Source of the DNA: Ypsolopha sequella
Taxonomy: Eukaryota > Arthropoda > Insecta > Lepidoptera > Ypsolophidae
DNA length: 64,000 nt
Direction: 5' to 3'
Assembly (NCBI GenBank): GCA_934047225.1
Contig: OW203992.1
Location: forward strand, 20,263,501 to 20,327,500
A model generated the notes under the pieces. That model was not told where the DNA came from. It was given only the letters and a program-made list of their open reading frames with translations, and did no database searches. The position numbers were made by a program, and so were the translations under genes. Shown here in pieces: positions 35,901-47,840 of this stretch. The number at the start of each line of letters is the position of its first letter. The stretch's first letter is position 1.

Positions 35901-38900
35901 ATCGTGTATATTTAAAAATATAATGGGTATATAAGGTCTTTCAATTTAAATGGAAATTAATTTAGGAGGTGATTCAGTATCGTTAATACATCACATTCCA
36001 CTGTAAAGTACTCTTTTTTGCGCGAACTTTTTCTTCAATTGTCCATACAAACTGAGTCAGCCGATCGGACCACTTTGTACTGAGAAGTGAAAAAAAAGTT
36101 CGCGCGAAAAAAACTGCTTTGCAGTAGAATGTGATGTATTAACGATATTGGATCACCTCCTAAATTACTTTCCATTTAAATTGAAAGACCTTATATATTG
36201 TGTTTCAGTGTATGTATACGTTTACTATTTATTATCAAACTCTGACACCGTAGTCATATTTCTTAAATTGGTCTTTAGACACATCATGACGTGGAAATAC
36301 CGTGTGTACCCGCGCGCACCCGCCCCCTTGCGTCCCGCAAAACTAGGAAAGGCCAACTTTAGGACGGTCAAGCTATAGACGCGGGAGCGAGCGACGTTGC
36401 TTTTAGCTCGAGGGCATAATTAGTTAATCACCCGAGTTAAACACTACTTTTCAACACTGAAGCGAGGAAATAAAATACACAATATCAAAAAAAAACAGGA
36501 CAGAACAGATATTTTCCATTGCCATTTAGATAGACGAGTGACTTACCAGCATCGAGCACCTAGCCCGAGAAAGAAATGCCGGTCCATTCGATTCTACCAA
36601 CCCGTCAACCTATTACTCCTACAAATCTTATATTCTGATAAGATTTGTTTTTTCGTTTTGTTTAAGTTTACAGGTAAATAAATACATGAGTACATGTAGG
36701 ATTTTGATTTTATTACACTGTTTACTTCTAAACTGTAATCCATATGCTTATTATTTTAGTTATTAATATTTGTAATCTAAATTTTATTTTGTTTTCATCA
36801 CAAAAAATGTAATTTGGCCCGCGTAAAGGCACAGGAGGCCATTACTCAGGCTTACCACCTACCATGGCTTCCAACGTTACTCCCTAATTGTACTAATTAT
36901 AAGTGTGTAATTTTATAACTTGTTATAACGAATATAAACGTTTTGAAATAATAATCTCCAGTTTAAAACTTTATCCGTGGAGAAATGGGGCTGTGACAGA
37001 CGGACGGACACACAAGTCATAACATAACGCAAAGCTTTTTTATTTTATTTTATTTTATGAATACGGATTCCAAAAAACAGAAACCATAGGATGACTTTGA
37101 CTAAATATTTATAAATAAACTAAGTTCTCACCCTCTCGAACCGAAGTAGGAGTCTGTGTCAGCGAAGGCGGAGCAGTACTGACGGAAGTAGCAGTCGAGC
37201 GGCGACGCGAAGCACTCGAGCGTCACTCCGAAGCAGCGCTGCAGACATTCCAGGACCTGGAGGCGAACGAACTTAATTGAGCTCTGTCACTCTTTATCCT
37301 CTAAAAAGTCACTTTATCACTAAAGATTTTAACACTGCCTTGCCTTTTTATATTTGAGACGTGTATCTTTGTAAGAAATAATGTTGACCTATTCACCAAG
37401 GTATCTCAAAGAACAGATAGAAACCTGAGAAACAAGGACAGGTTACGGTATGATAAGCATAACACACAACTCTTCCACAAAAGCATATTTGTTATGGGCC
37501 CTAAACTATATAATAAAATACCTAATGGTTGGAAAGAATTAAGTATGAATGCATTTAAAAATAAACTGTTCAATTTCCTAATTCACAAATGTTATTACAA
37601 AATAAACAACTTTATAAACGAAAATTCAAGTTAATTAAATACATCCAAATTTATGTGTAGAACGAAATGACTGAATATTGTATAATACTTTATAATAATA
37701 ATTTAAGCTAAGGCATGGTATTTCTAGTTTCTAGTTTTGTAGCATTTTAACAACTTGAAATTATTGTAAATATTCATATGCCTTCTGGCAGACTGTAGCG
37801 TACCTAAAATTATTTCTAAGACCTATTGTATCACCTACTTTCATGAATAAACGAATTCTTATCTTATCTTATCATTATCCGTGTCCACTTTGATGGGTCC
37901 AGCTTGCTCTTTGCATTTCCTTTGCACGATCGTGGGATGATGCATGCCTTGTGTCGTGTGAACAAAAATGTATAAATGTGCAATTTGCATCAACTGAAAA
38001 GGCCAGTATGAACAAAGTCACGGATGGTGTCTGACCTCCTTGATTTTCGATACAAGCTCGTAATCTGCGAGGCCAGTCATCGATAGAATTACGCACGACA
38101 TTGGGTTCCATTTATAGCTTCAGCGACTCCAAAATTTTTATGGGGTTTTCCGCAGGCTTTTTCCTCTGAATACTGCCATATTTATAATCCGAGGGATTAA
38201 AGTCCGGACTGGAAGACGGCTAATTTTCGTGCCTGATGAAATTAATTTCATGGGCGTCCAGCCAGTTTTGCATACATTTAAGAGGCTCTACGCGGTTTTG
38301 CAGAACCGTATTTTGGTACACCAGAGCACTAGTTTTTACATCTTTATCACAAAAAAACAGTGGGGCCCAAATAATCACCGATGCGGGATGATGACCGCGC
38401 GGGACACGCCAGCTCGCTTCATCATTGTTGCGAGCATACACCTTGTCATTTTTCTTATTGAAGCTCTCTTCGACTGTAAAAAAATTTTCATCTGAAAATA
38501 AGATTGCTCGGTATTTTTTTCTCGCGTACCGTTTCAACAAAACACGTAATCGATGAAGCCTAATATTTTTCAAACGAGCATTCAGGAGGTGTGCTGTTAT
38601 TTTACGCCCGAGGTCTTCATTCAACACCTTTTTCACAGTGGTTCTGTTTAAACCCATCTGAAGAGCCAACAGTTTTTGCTTTCGCACGGGATTTCTTTGG
38701 ATTCGCGCCTTGATGGCTTTGATCACCGCAGGATTGCAAACCGTACGAGGTCGACCAATCCTCTCTCTGTCTTCTATCTTGAATCTTCCTCGTATCGTTT
38801 AATAGTGCGATAAACGAACCTTTGTGTTATATTCAAGTTTTTCAGAAGTTTGAAAATTTCACTTGCAGCGTATCCACAATGAAACGCAATTACAGCGATT

Positions 38901-41900
38901 CTGTCTTCTTTTTGTGCCCACTCCATGTTGAAAATAATTCAAACGTATTTTTTTGACTTTTTTGTCTGCATTCTAAATTAAAAATTCGGAACCTATGACA
39001 GTATAGTATATATATGTATACAGTATACTAAACTATAAATAATGCGACTTGCTGCACTAGCGAAGATATATTCTCAGAGCATCAACAAGGGGATTGCGGG
39101 GGGCATACAGCTGTCAGCTAACTTCACGCTTGTCTTTTTGGTTGACGCTAAATTAATGTAGGTCCGTTGGTACCAAGGAGTTTATAGCCAAACTGGAGTG
39201 CTTACCTTTATTTAATGAATTTCAAATTGAAAATTTTTGACGTGGCCTTGTTATAGGATGTTAGGCTCCGGTATGGTTATAATTATAATATAGGCACTAA
39301 GCCATAAACGTGGTAAGGAGGGCAAACCTTTTTCACCAACACATCAATGAAATTGCACTACTATACAAATGTCATTCAATACAATCCCATCTCTATTTCC
39401 TTGCTTAGTCCGTGGTTAGATGTCTAATGGCCAAGTGGTCTGTGGTTGTAAGCTTCTTGGTTGGTACAATTAATTAAGTATGTGCTTTGGGGTCGACGGC
39501 CGCTAGTAGATAGCAAGAATTGGCAAAAGTGGTATACTGACAGGCACCGGTAGCGACATCTGCGTGAGATGCGCGTCGACGGCGTGAGGCGCGGACTGCA
39601 CGCCTGCGCCCGCACCGAGCCACGCCGCGTAGCGCCGCAGCAGGCACCACACTCGCGACAAGAACTGTTCGAACTTCTTGTCGTCGAAGCAGCTGTAGCG
39701 GTACAGGCATTCCTGAGGAAACAACTTCCTATATGTTAACTCGCAACAAATTCAAGGTGACAATAAAGCCAATTCTGAAGGCTTTAATTTTAGTTTTAGT
39801 GCTGTCAAAGCTTAAATTTTTCCAAAGAAATTTAGCTTCTAATCATAACTCTTAAGGGCTATTTTGTATCGAAGAAAATTTAGTTTTGACAGCACTAAAA
39901 CTAAAATTAAAGCCTTCAGAATCGGCTTGAATAATTTATGCAGCTGTTATAAATATTTATATTCAAATTCAAATTCAAAAGTTTATTTTGCAAAGTAGGT
40001 ATATATAATACACGTTTCACAAGTCAAATTTTAATCTTATAAAAATATATGTAATAAAATAATAAATGTACATGAACTACTTAGATTAAATGTTTTTTTT
40101 TTATATACACACATACCCATAGAAAATTCACAGTAGGTTTTCAAAACTAGTATAGCAATGTGAAAATATTTTTCATTTCCGTACGTATATTTTTTGGAAA
40201 AGTTGTTAAGTATTGCTGGAATTGCACGAGACGATATCGTCAGGCTGTTGGTGGGCAATGGATGAGGCTGGCGAGAGACCGACGAAAATGGCGTGGAGAA
40301 GAGGGTTATGCCCAACAGTGGGTGGATATGGGCTGAATGATGATGATTGTTGAAACATTGGCTTGGGCTTGTTCCTAATTTAGACTAGAAATTTTTGACG
40401 TCAAGTGTGGGGTTGCTGAACAGACTCGAAGAAAAAAAAAATGCTATGCATTGCTGACAACACTAATTACATGATTGTACGAACAGAAAAAGTTAGTCAG
40501 GAAAATTAAATTGCAAACTACCGCTTGAAAATAAGCTTTCGCCGCAAAGATCTCAGATTTTGGACCACTATTTTTTTTTTTTTTCTGGTACTATGGAACT
40601 ACATCTGTATTATTCAGGAAATATAATTTGCACCAATTCGGATGATGGGATAAACTTTAGATAACAATTGAACAATAGAGGCCCTTGCCGGTGAGTCACG
40701 TCTCACGGTCACGACTATCCATAAACTGTGAAGAGCTAATATTGATACCTTGTAATTCTTAAAAAAGTAAACAAGGGAATTGTAAGAAAAAGTTACTTAT
40801 ATATATACCTTATACCCACACAGATTTATGTACGAAATACTAAAAGATTATTAGATTTTAAGAACATTTACAAATGGGTTCAGGTGTGACGAACACCAAC
40901 ACTCATTAGAATGTATCAAGACCTTTACATTTTTTTGTGAAAACAGTTGTTCTGTTTTAATGAATTATTATCACACTATATAGATAGGCCGTCCCACTCA
41001 TTGGTGCAAATTATATTTACTAAACTATCGTTGTTTTTTATCGGCCCACACTGTTTTTTACAAAGACAACTTTGAGTGCTTTTTTACGCAACGCTTTTTT
41101 GAACTCCCGTGTGAAGCGTACACGTTCGCACGAGCGCTTTTTTATGTCTTTTCTATGTCGGAGCTTTTTTATCGGCCCATGCTCTATTTTATTTTACGCA
41201 ACGCTTTTTTTAACTCCCGTGCGAACGTAGGCTAACGGTCGATTTCGGTCGTAAAATTTCTTGGTAACTTGCAACTTCTGCCTTTGCCTTAAGATGGTCA
41301 CTGAACTTGATTCTCGGTCTGCCTCTTCCTCTTCGAATTTGATACGCTTCCGATTTTAGTCGATAGTTTTGACTGTAGAGACAGCATACCTTGGACTACA
41401 AAGTTAGATATTATTTCACTCACCAACTTCTGCAAGTAAGTGGCGTTCAGTATCTGGTTCTCGCCGAGGTATCTGATGAGCGCCTGGTCGCGGTCGAGGA
41501 AGTGCTCCACGAGCGGGGGGCGGGGCGCCGGCAGCGCAAACTGAACTGGGTAGCACCACACCTTGCGCAGTGCTGCTTGCTGCAGCGGCGCTGGCAGTTC
41601 CTAACAGGGGGAATTCCGTGTCAAGGTGGTGATTTATAGATATAGGCGCTTTGGTTTGTTGTGGATAATTTATGACTAAAGAACAGCTTTCAATGTAAAT
41701 ACGATCTGCCTACCCATTTACATTGTTCAGTAAAAAAAATCCTTAAATTAAAGACAGATTAATCTAAAAAAAAATATATTTTTTTATTGTACTGTATGTT
41801 GACCAGCCCTTCTATTGTGTATCTTTGGTTGCCAAATGGACTGGGTGCCCATCATCAAAAACATAGATAAAAACTGAACTTTCAAAATTACCTTTAGTGG

Positions 41901-44900
41901 GTATTGAACTATTTACGAACTGCGTCGTCACTTCAAGTGCGAACATATCCTTAGACAATCTGAATTCGATAGTATATCTATGTTTTTGATGATAGGCACT
42001 CAGATCAGATGGCAAATAATATACATAATAGGCCCTCTGGTTAACAAGGGTACGTTATATCCAAGATACTGAAGACAAAAAAATTATTACAAACAAATTT
42101 TTGAAAATATATCCACAATATTTTGTTATTACTGTCGTGTGACTATTTATTTCATTAAGGGTTGATTCTCCATATTTGTAACAAAATATTAAGAAATAAT
42201 TACCAACGGCCAAAATGCAACTTTCAGCTAAGAGCAATGTTTACCAATAGCACATGCATAAAACATATTTTTAATGATATTATGGTAGCTTCAATATAAC
42301 TGGATTTTTCATAAGAGTGAAGTTAGAAAATTATACTGAATAAATATTGTTTTAAAGCCTTACCAAGCTTTTTATTAATTTAAATAGTATATTGATAATA
42401 TACAACGTGAAATTCAAGTAATTTTTTTAATGAAAACTGGTGATAGTACTTGTCCATATAAACAACTTTTACTATGGAGCCAAACCTGTAATCGTAAAAA
42501 AAAATATCTGCTGTTCCATAGAAAAGTTAAATACCTACTTGACCCAAATGTATGAAACAGCAGATATTTTTTTCACGATTGCAGGGTTGGCTTCATAGTA
42601 AAAGTTGTTCATATGGACGAGTACTATCACCCGTTTTCGTTAGCAAAATTACTTAAATTTCACTTTGTATATGAATAAAAAAGTATTATTTGTTTTGAAA
42701 TATATTTCGACCAATTTGTGGTCGTCCTCAGTCAAATTATATTGAAAAGTCTAACGAGTGAAGTTGAGGTGAAATTTTCTATTTTTTGTTTTTAATTTGA
42801 CTAACTGTCGATTGAGGTACATTTCACAGCCGTTGACGAAAGTGATTTAAAAAAAATGGGTTCGGCAGGTGTGCTAAGCTCCATACAAAAATGTTTAAAC
42901 CTTTTTTTTCCAAATATACAAATATATGAAAAATAATCGTCAGGCCAGGATTCGAACCTGCAATCTCCTGCTTACATTACAAGCGCGCTACCGACTTCCG
43001 ATACATAAGAGTATCCTAGACGCTATAAAAACAAACAAAACAATATAAAAACATAAAAATAACCAGGTTAGCTTCCATTAAATTTTCAATAAAATCTCTT
43101 GGCTAAATGGACCTTTCCAAAAGTCTAAAAATAAATCAAAGTCAACTTTGGTTGATCTCTGGCTGTCAGTTATAACATTCCACGCCTTCACTAGGTTTGT
43201 TTTGATATAATTTTTGCTTGGATAACTTAAATAATAATACTATCTGGCATCAAATATTATCTGGACACCGATTTTTACTGCTTAAAAAGATTTAGCTATG
43301 TAACTGTTTGGACACTGATAATGAAGACAATTTTCAATACTGAACTTTTTAACTGATCTGCTCAAAGCTAGTACCATTATCAGCAAATTCTACGGCTCTT
43401 GGTCCCTAGCAGCACTTAAAACAGAATTGAGAGAAGCGAAATAATAAGTGAACAGGAAAAATACACACATATACTCAGGCCTGTCTTCCGAGGGGTAGCC
43501 AGAGACTACAGATTTCCATCTAAGCTGTAACTTTTAAGTTATCTTAAGTCATTAGACAGCACCGCCCATGAGGTTTTCATGGAAGGCTTGGAAAATGGCT
43601 CATTGAGACCAGGATATTATTTTTTAAACTGTTGTAGAAAGATACCTTAACTTTTTGACGATACATGTTTTGCTTATTAATATTAGTTAAATTATATATA
43701 TATTATTATCTGTACCTGAATGCCATTTTCTTTGAGAAGAGCACTATGCTTTTCCCTTATTTTTCTTGCATACTCCGCAGATAAATGATATATTTTGAGG
43801 CAGATTCCCTCAACAGAAGCCTTCACTGTCTCTGCTAAATGTGGTTGACATTGTCTCTGGAATATAAAGTTATTATGGAGATAACAGTTCATGACTCTGA
43901 AGAAAAATATCCGTGCAAATCTTAAGTTAGACACTTTATCTCACAGAAGGAAGCTTGTTAAAGCACGGATGTTGGTTGTTTCAACACCGCCTCAATAACA
44001 GCATGTATCTCGGTGTATTAAGGTTCACGCAGAGAAGAGAAGCCCAAATATTTCCCAAACTAATGGTTTCTTGAGAAAATTGGTTTAGTATGATTGGTAG
44101 AATATGTAGTTTCCTTTTAAGGTAGCAGTTTAACTACAGATGAATAACCAGAATTAGCTAATTAAATAAAAATTTACCCTCAAATGAGCAAGTCTGTCTT
44201 GGAAATCATCATAAGTTGCTCCAACTGTTCTTCTTAACCACTGGAATGTGTCTTCAGCATTCCACTTGACAACCTTACGGCTCTCTGGTGAGGCATTCCG
44301 TGACTCTATCATTTTCTTTGCAGCTTCAGCATACCGGGATAATTGTTTTCTTGCATCTCCCGTGAATTTAGGATGTGTCAACTTAATAGGAATATCATTC
44401 ATGATCTCTTCATACATTGAACGAGATATTTCAGGGAAACAGTGACTCGGTAACAAGGGGTCAGAGCCACCTTGATCATTCACTTTCCGTTCCATTAACC
44501 AGCGATTGAAGGAGTCTTTAGGAGCATCAATACCTTCTCTGGTGTGGCACAGCTCTTGATAACATTGCCTCAGTTTATTAGCCAAAGTGAACCTAAATCC
44601 TTCTATTTCTGGATGCGGATGTGGGCAAATAGTTGGAGGCCGTTCGTATATGACAACATTTGTCATCACTTCAATATCCCATGGACCCGCCAATACAAAT
44701 TTCTTTGCCGGTGGCCCGTTGTCCTCAGATGGTCGCCTTTTGCTTGTTCCTGGAGTCATGTTTCCAGGGTTTGGTGGTCCCGTATGACATATACCCAAGG
44801 GATCTGTTATAGGATCAAAGTCTCTTTTCACTGCTGGCAGCTCCCACATAGATTCACCGGACAATTTGTTCCAGAAGTAAGGTCTATTCTCTCGTTTAGA

Positions 44901-45107
44901 CCAGTACTTGCGCCATCCTTGCTGCAGCAGGTCAGGATGTAGCTCAGCAGCGAGATGTGGAGCCATCGGCGCCGGCACGCCGGGCGTCTGAGGAGTCTCC
45001 CCACCGGCGCTGGGCGACGACTGTGGCTCCGGCGACGAGTCACTATGCGGAGCCGGGCTCTCCCAAGAAGATGACCCGGCCACAACTTTTTCACGAACAT
45101 CATTCAT
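32907..45107 (-). CDS. PCIF1: PCIF1 (CAPAM) homologue, WW-domain cap methyltransferase
   Basis: Eight coding exons (45107-44178, 43856-43716, 41600-41424, 39712-39542, 37256-37132, 34486-34276, 34196-34138, 33156-32907) total 2064 bases, 687 residues plus stop. Vertebrate PCIF1 binds the phosphorylated polymerase II tail through its WW domain and adds N6-methyl to cap-adjacent 2'-O-methyladenosine. Here a WW domain spans about residues 60-92 (W65, W88, P91). The methyltransferase core is readable throughout ('VWCLLRRY', '[19 protein letters not shown]', '[17 protein letters not shown]', '[11 protein letters not shown]'). At the catalytic NPPF position the sequence reads HPPY (residues 530-533), so methylation activity is doubtful. 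Helix and substrate-binding neighbours are otherwise conserved. The Pro-rich C terminus is poorly conserved. The large introns hold many transposon remnants. Start: first ATG, in the exon encoding the WW domain. Confidence 0.95.
33925..34060. repeat. Foldback MITE, copy 3 of the three-copy family
   Basis: 'ggatttaacttatttgacaa' at the left pairs with the right arm, which ends 'cgtgctacaccgaatcg'. The inner arms 'aagcgttctgtccttg' and 'caaggacagaacgctt' are perfect inverses. Lies in the last intron of PCIF1. Confidence 0.75.
35490..35815 (-). repeat. Nested lepidopteran repeat, reverse orientation
   Basis: Contains 'gggaccctattactaagact', 'ctgtccgtctgtctgtccg' and 'cgtacggaacccttcgtcc' followed by 'cacttggccga', the inverse of the head at 3641. 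Confidence 0.7.
35930..36195. mobile_element. 266-bp foldback MITE with TA flanks
   Basis: Ends TATAAGGTCTTTCAATTTAA and its exact inverse. Inverted similarity continues about 60 bp inward through 'ttaggaggtga' and 'cgttaatacatcacattc'. TA on each side (35928-35929, 36196-36197). Arms are very similar, suggesting a recent insertion. Confidence 0.8.
37383..37873 (+). mobile_element. 3' end of a non-LTR retrotransposon
   Basis: Plus-strand frame encodes '[15 protein letters not shown]' and '[15 protein letters not shown]' followed by stop near 37634. This is the typical C-terminal segment of Jockey/CR1-like reverse transcriptase proteins. A 3' untranslated stretch ends in 'aataaacgaatt' and a short (TCTTA)n tail at 37856-37873. 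Truncated at the 5' end. Sits in a PCIF1 intron. Confidence 0.7.
38030..38926 (-). pseudogene. Decayed mariner-family transposase
   Basis: Reads on the minus strand from an ATG at 38926 ('[19 protein letters not shown]') through a helix-turn-helix-like N terminus. A one-base loss near 38780 shifts the frame; it then runs through '[19 protein letters not shown]', '[10 protein letters not shown]' (first catalytic Asp) and '[10 protein letters not shown]'. A stop follows at about 38220, then '[13 protein letters not shown]' (third catalytic Asp region) and another stop near 38112. The expected middle segment around QQD is missing, so the copy is inactive. It lies in a PCIF1 intron; clear terminal repeats were not found. 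Confidence 0.8.
39766..39929. repeat. Foldback MITE
   Basis: Inverted arms of about 43 bp: 'ctgaaggctttaattttagt' through 'gtgctgtcaaa' at the left and its near-perfect inverse from 'tttgacagcac' on the right. PCIF1 intron. Confidence 0.75.
40196..40350 (+). mobile_element. RTE-type retrotransposon 3' fragment
   Basis: One frame reads '[20 protein letters not shown]' then 'YAQQWVDMG' and stop, matching the usual C terminus of RTE-like proteins in insects, followed by a 'gatgatgat' tail. Short and 5'-truncated. Confidence 0.7.
41812..42032. mobile_element. Foldback MITE with a 67-codon frame, copy 1
   Basis: Begins 'ctattgtgtatctttggttg' and ends 'ggcaaataatatacataata', an imperfect inverse. 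Internal 'catcaaaaacatagat' pairs with 'atctatgtttttgatgat'. The minus strand has an open frame of 67 codons (42015-41812) that is also present in the copy at 45603-45825. Lies in a PCIF1 intron. Confidence 0.75.
42400..42670. repeat. Foldback MITE, about 270 bp
   Basis: 'cgtgaaattcaagtaatttt' pairs with 'aattacttaaatttcac'; the inner 'atctgctgtt' and 'aacagcagat', and 'actatggagccaaacc' and 'ggttggcttcatagt', pair across a central segment. PCIF1 intron. Confidence 0.7.
42940..43005 (-). repeat. tRNA-like fragment (SINE head or tRNA pseudogene)
   Basis: The minus strand shows 'gtcggtagcgcgctt' (A-box-like), a weak anticodon arm and 'caggttcgaatcctggc' (B box and T arm). The acceptor stem does not pair, so a working tRNA is unlikely. 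A similar T-arm fragment is at 58780-58825. Confidence 0.45.
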
Positions 45108-45602
45108 TTTGGCGGTACAATTTGTAAACAAGACTTTTACAATTAAAAGTGAAGTAACAACTTCTGGTTACGTTGATAATTATGTTCTGATGTGTAGATT
45201 TTTCGTTCACTTATTAGCTTCCTATTGGTGAAGAATTATTTTCTTGATTCACAAAATAATGTTAGCGCTTAGCGCCAACAAAACTCACCAAACAAAGTAG
45301 TTTAATTTCAAAGTTCCACATGATTATACATAAAACAAAAATATCTTACACAAAAAATATAAAATAAATGTTTTATTCACTTTGGAAACAATACATTATT
45401 ACGATTTTGTAGATTTTACAATAATGTTGGCGTATATTCCCCAAGCACCGCCATCACAAATTGCGATTGATGATGAGAGTTTTTTTTTTATATTTAAGCG
45501 GCTCTGGATTGGCATCCTTTTGAGAAAATTATCAGTTGGCCAACACTATCGAAAAGCGCGGTATATGCAAAAAAAACAAGATTCAAGGGCGTAGCCAGCG
45601 GG

Positions 45603-45825
45603 CCTATTGTGTATCTCTAGTTGCCTTCTGGACTGGGTGTCTATCATCAAAAACATAGATATACTATCGAATTCCGATGTCCTAAGGATATTTTCGCACT
45701 TGAAGTGACGACACAGATTGTTAATAGTTCAATACCCACTAAAGGCAATTTTGAAATTTCAGTTTTTAGTTATGTTTTTGATAATAGGCACCTCGTGCAG
45801 TTGGCAACTAAAGATACACAATAGG
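45603..45825. mobile_element. Foldback MITE with a 67-codon frame, copy 2
   Basis: Ends CCTATTGTGTATC and GATACACAATAGG. Plus-strand frame 45621-45824 encodes 67 residues, about 81% identical to the frame in the copy at 41812-42032 by my count. Most base differences change the residue, which points to neutral copies rather than a selected gene. Confidence 0.8.
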
Positions 45826-46124
45826 GGGGCAGGACGAGCGACTCCGTAAGTGCGTTCATTAAATAACCCTGGGATGGGTAGGAACACTGGGATTGTAACG
45901 CTGAGTTTTTGAACGGGTTTCGTCGTGTGACGACACTCCAAACGTCAGTTGTCATTTTTGCATTATATTTAGTATAATAACGTTGAGAGGACCCCCTCTA
46001 CACGGAATTTAACGTAAATATATCAACTATAACGTTGAGAAGACCCCCTTGGTACGAAAATTAACGTCATTTCATTTACGAAAATTAACGTGAATGTCAG
46101 GTGACGTTTGGAGCCTATACGAAC

Positions 46125-46290
46125 CTTGCGAACCCTGCTCAGAGTTGATGTTGAAAAAGTCGACACCAGTGTAGCGACACTGTCGTTTTTGAACTGTTGA
46201 GACGCGAGTTTATTTTTGAATGGGTTAGTAGTAGTGCGACCCGGGTAGGAAACCCAACTCGGTATGAGTTTATGAACGACTATCGGACAG
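46125..46290. repeat. Dispersed repeat shared with 1-175
   Basis: 'gaaccctgctcagagttg', 'cgacactgtcgtttttgaa' and 'gggtaggaaac' match the order of segments at the left edge of the window. Confidence 0.5.
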
Positions 46291-46469
46291 GAATATAAAG
46301 TTGTCCATAGACCATAGATAAAATAACCAAGTTATCCTCTACGCCGCGCCGCCGGAGACGCTCTATAGCCAGGGCGTAGCCTTAGACCATATAACACGGG
46401 ACTAGGCTAGCACACGCATTCTCCTCTGACAAGTACAGTCAGAAAGTTCCCGCCAGTCCAGTTTAAAAA

Positions 46470-46612
46470 CCTTCGGTGTTACTACAAAACGGTGTTTAAC
46501 TTTAGACAGCGTTTAAATCTGTTGCTGTCACTCTTTTACAATATGAAAGAAAAGGCGACAACAACAGATTTAAACACTGTCTAAAGTTAAACACTGTTTT
46601 GTGGTAACACGG
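46470..46612. repeat. Foldback MITE
   Basis: 'gtgtttaactttagacagcg' and 'tttaaatctgttg' on the left pair with 'caacagatttaaacactgtc' and 'taaagttaaacactg' on the right around a short centre. Confidence 0.75.
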
Positions 46613-46826
46613 CTTGTTACTTGCATGTAGCGATCCAGCTAGCCCCACCTTTTATTTTGTTTCCCAATCAGTGTTTATGAGAGACACTTTTTATTGCTGT
46701 TGATGGTTGTGATTGTCGACACTTGGTGGAACTTATACAACAAATCCTTGTTATTGCGTTTTCGGGTCCGTCAGAAACTATCAGTCACTTACATAAATGT
46801 CTTATATAGTTAAAGACTTATCGAAG

Positions 46827-47315
46827 ATACTATACGCAGACGACACGTCACTTGTTTTTAAAGTGAATAGACGTAAAGGTATCCTTGACGACTTGAATAC
46901 CTACAACTCTATCACTAGTTCTTGATTGGTCCACTTCAAATAATTTCGTTTTAAACGCAAAAAAGACAAAATGTATAAAATTTACGTTACCAAATGTAAT
47001 TCAAGTGGATGTTAAAATGCTTTTGCAGGGGTCCAAGCTAGAGTTTGTTAACGAAATTAAGTTTATAAGCAATACGATTGATTCTCGTCTTCAGTGGGGT
47101 CCCCGGTAGACTTAGTTCGGCCGCATACGCTTTAAGGCAAATTACTGATGTAGATACTGCTAGATTAGTCTATTTGAGTTACTCTCACAGCACTGGTACC
47201 TCTTTCGTAGGATATGGTATAAGGTTTTACAACAAACTTCCAATGGAGGTCCTTACTTTGTCGAAGAATAGGTTTAAACTGTTTATTAAGCAGGGCCTAG
47301 AGATAAAAATCTCTT
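46827..47315 (+). mobile_element. Reverse-transcriptase fragment of a non-LTR element
   Basis: Reads 'ILYADDTSLVFKVN' (the catalytic YADD box), then after a frameshift 'FVLNAKKTKCIKFTLP' and 'FISNTIDSRLQWG', then 'SSAAYALRQITDVDTARLVY', then the C-terminal 'GIRFYNKLPMEVLTL'. Several frame breaks and an internal deletion show it is dead. Jockey/CR1-like by motif order. Confidence 0.75.
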
Positions 47316-47320
47316 AATGC

Positions 47321-47840
47321 AATGAGGGGTTTTCAAAGTCAAATTAAAAAAGAAAAAGTAGTACCGAACGACTCAATAGATGGCGCAGCCTGTACTAAAA
47401 GTGTCAAAAAATGTCTTCCTGGCAACACTGGATTCTTTTGATTTTGATACTTCTTCTTTGCTTCTTTCTTTTTTATGGTCAATCCATGCCTCAAATGTAT
47501 TATTACTAAGATCCATTGCTCTTTCCGTAATTAGTTAAACTGTGTGTTCCTATATTTTTACTATTAGCTACAACGCATTGGCTGACCATGTTGAAAATTG
47601 AATGAAATACCAAGCTATTAACGTAAGTAACATAGATAGAAAACAACACAATATAAACACAGCAAAATAGGCATGTCTTTGTGAAGGGTGTTGTTGGATT
47701 TAACAATTGAATTGACAATTTTATCTTGCTGCCCACAGATTAAAAAATAATCTTTGATTTTTGACACTTGAAAGCAGGGTAACGCCATCTGTGTTTACCT
47801 CTGAAAGCTTGATCAAGGTCAGTCTGGAAAACCGCTCATT
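47321..47840 (+). mobile_element. 520-bp repeat with short TIRs, copy 1
   Basis: Starts AATGAGGGGTTTTC and ends GAAAACCGCTCATT. A diverged reverse-complement copy lies at 60535-60974 inside a hAT element. Both include 'gtagtaccgaacgactc' and 'acctctgaaagcttgatcaa' (or inverse). No coding content. Confidence 0.75.

Larger units (their letters stand above)
34830..36375. mobile_element. 1.5-kb TA-flanked TIR element with two nested insertions
   Basis: Left end TAGCTTGACCGCCGTAAAGT and right-end inverse TAGCTTGACCGTCCTAAAGT extend about 45 bp inward through 'ggcctttcct'. TA flanks both sides (34828-34829, 36376-36377). Inside are a 'ccggccaagtgcg'-type repeat (35490-35815) and a complete foldback MITE (35930-36195). 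No transposase frame is visible. Confidence 0.75.

Noticed and set aside
42940..43005. Functional tRNA gene
   Set aside because: Only the T arm is good; acceptor-stem halves do not pair and the anticodon arm is weak.
44544..44942. 132-codon plus-strand frame
   Set aside because: Antisense to PCIF1 exon 1, which is conserved on the minus strand.
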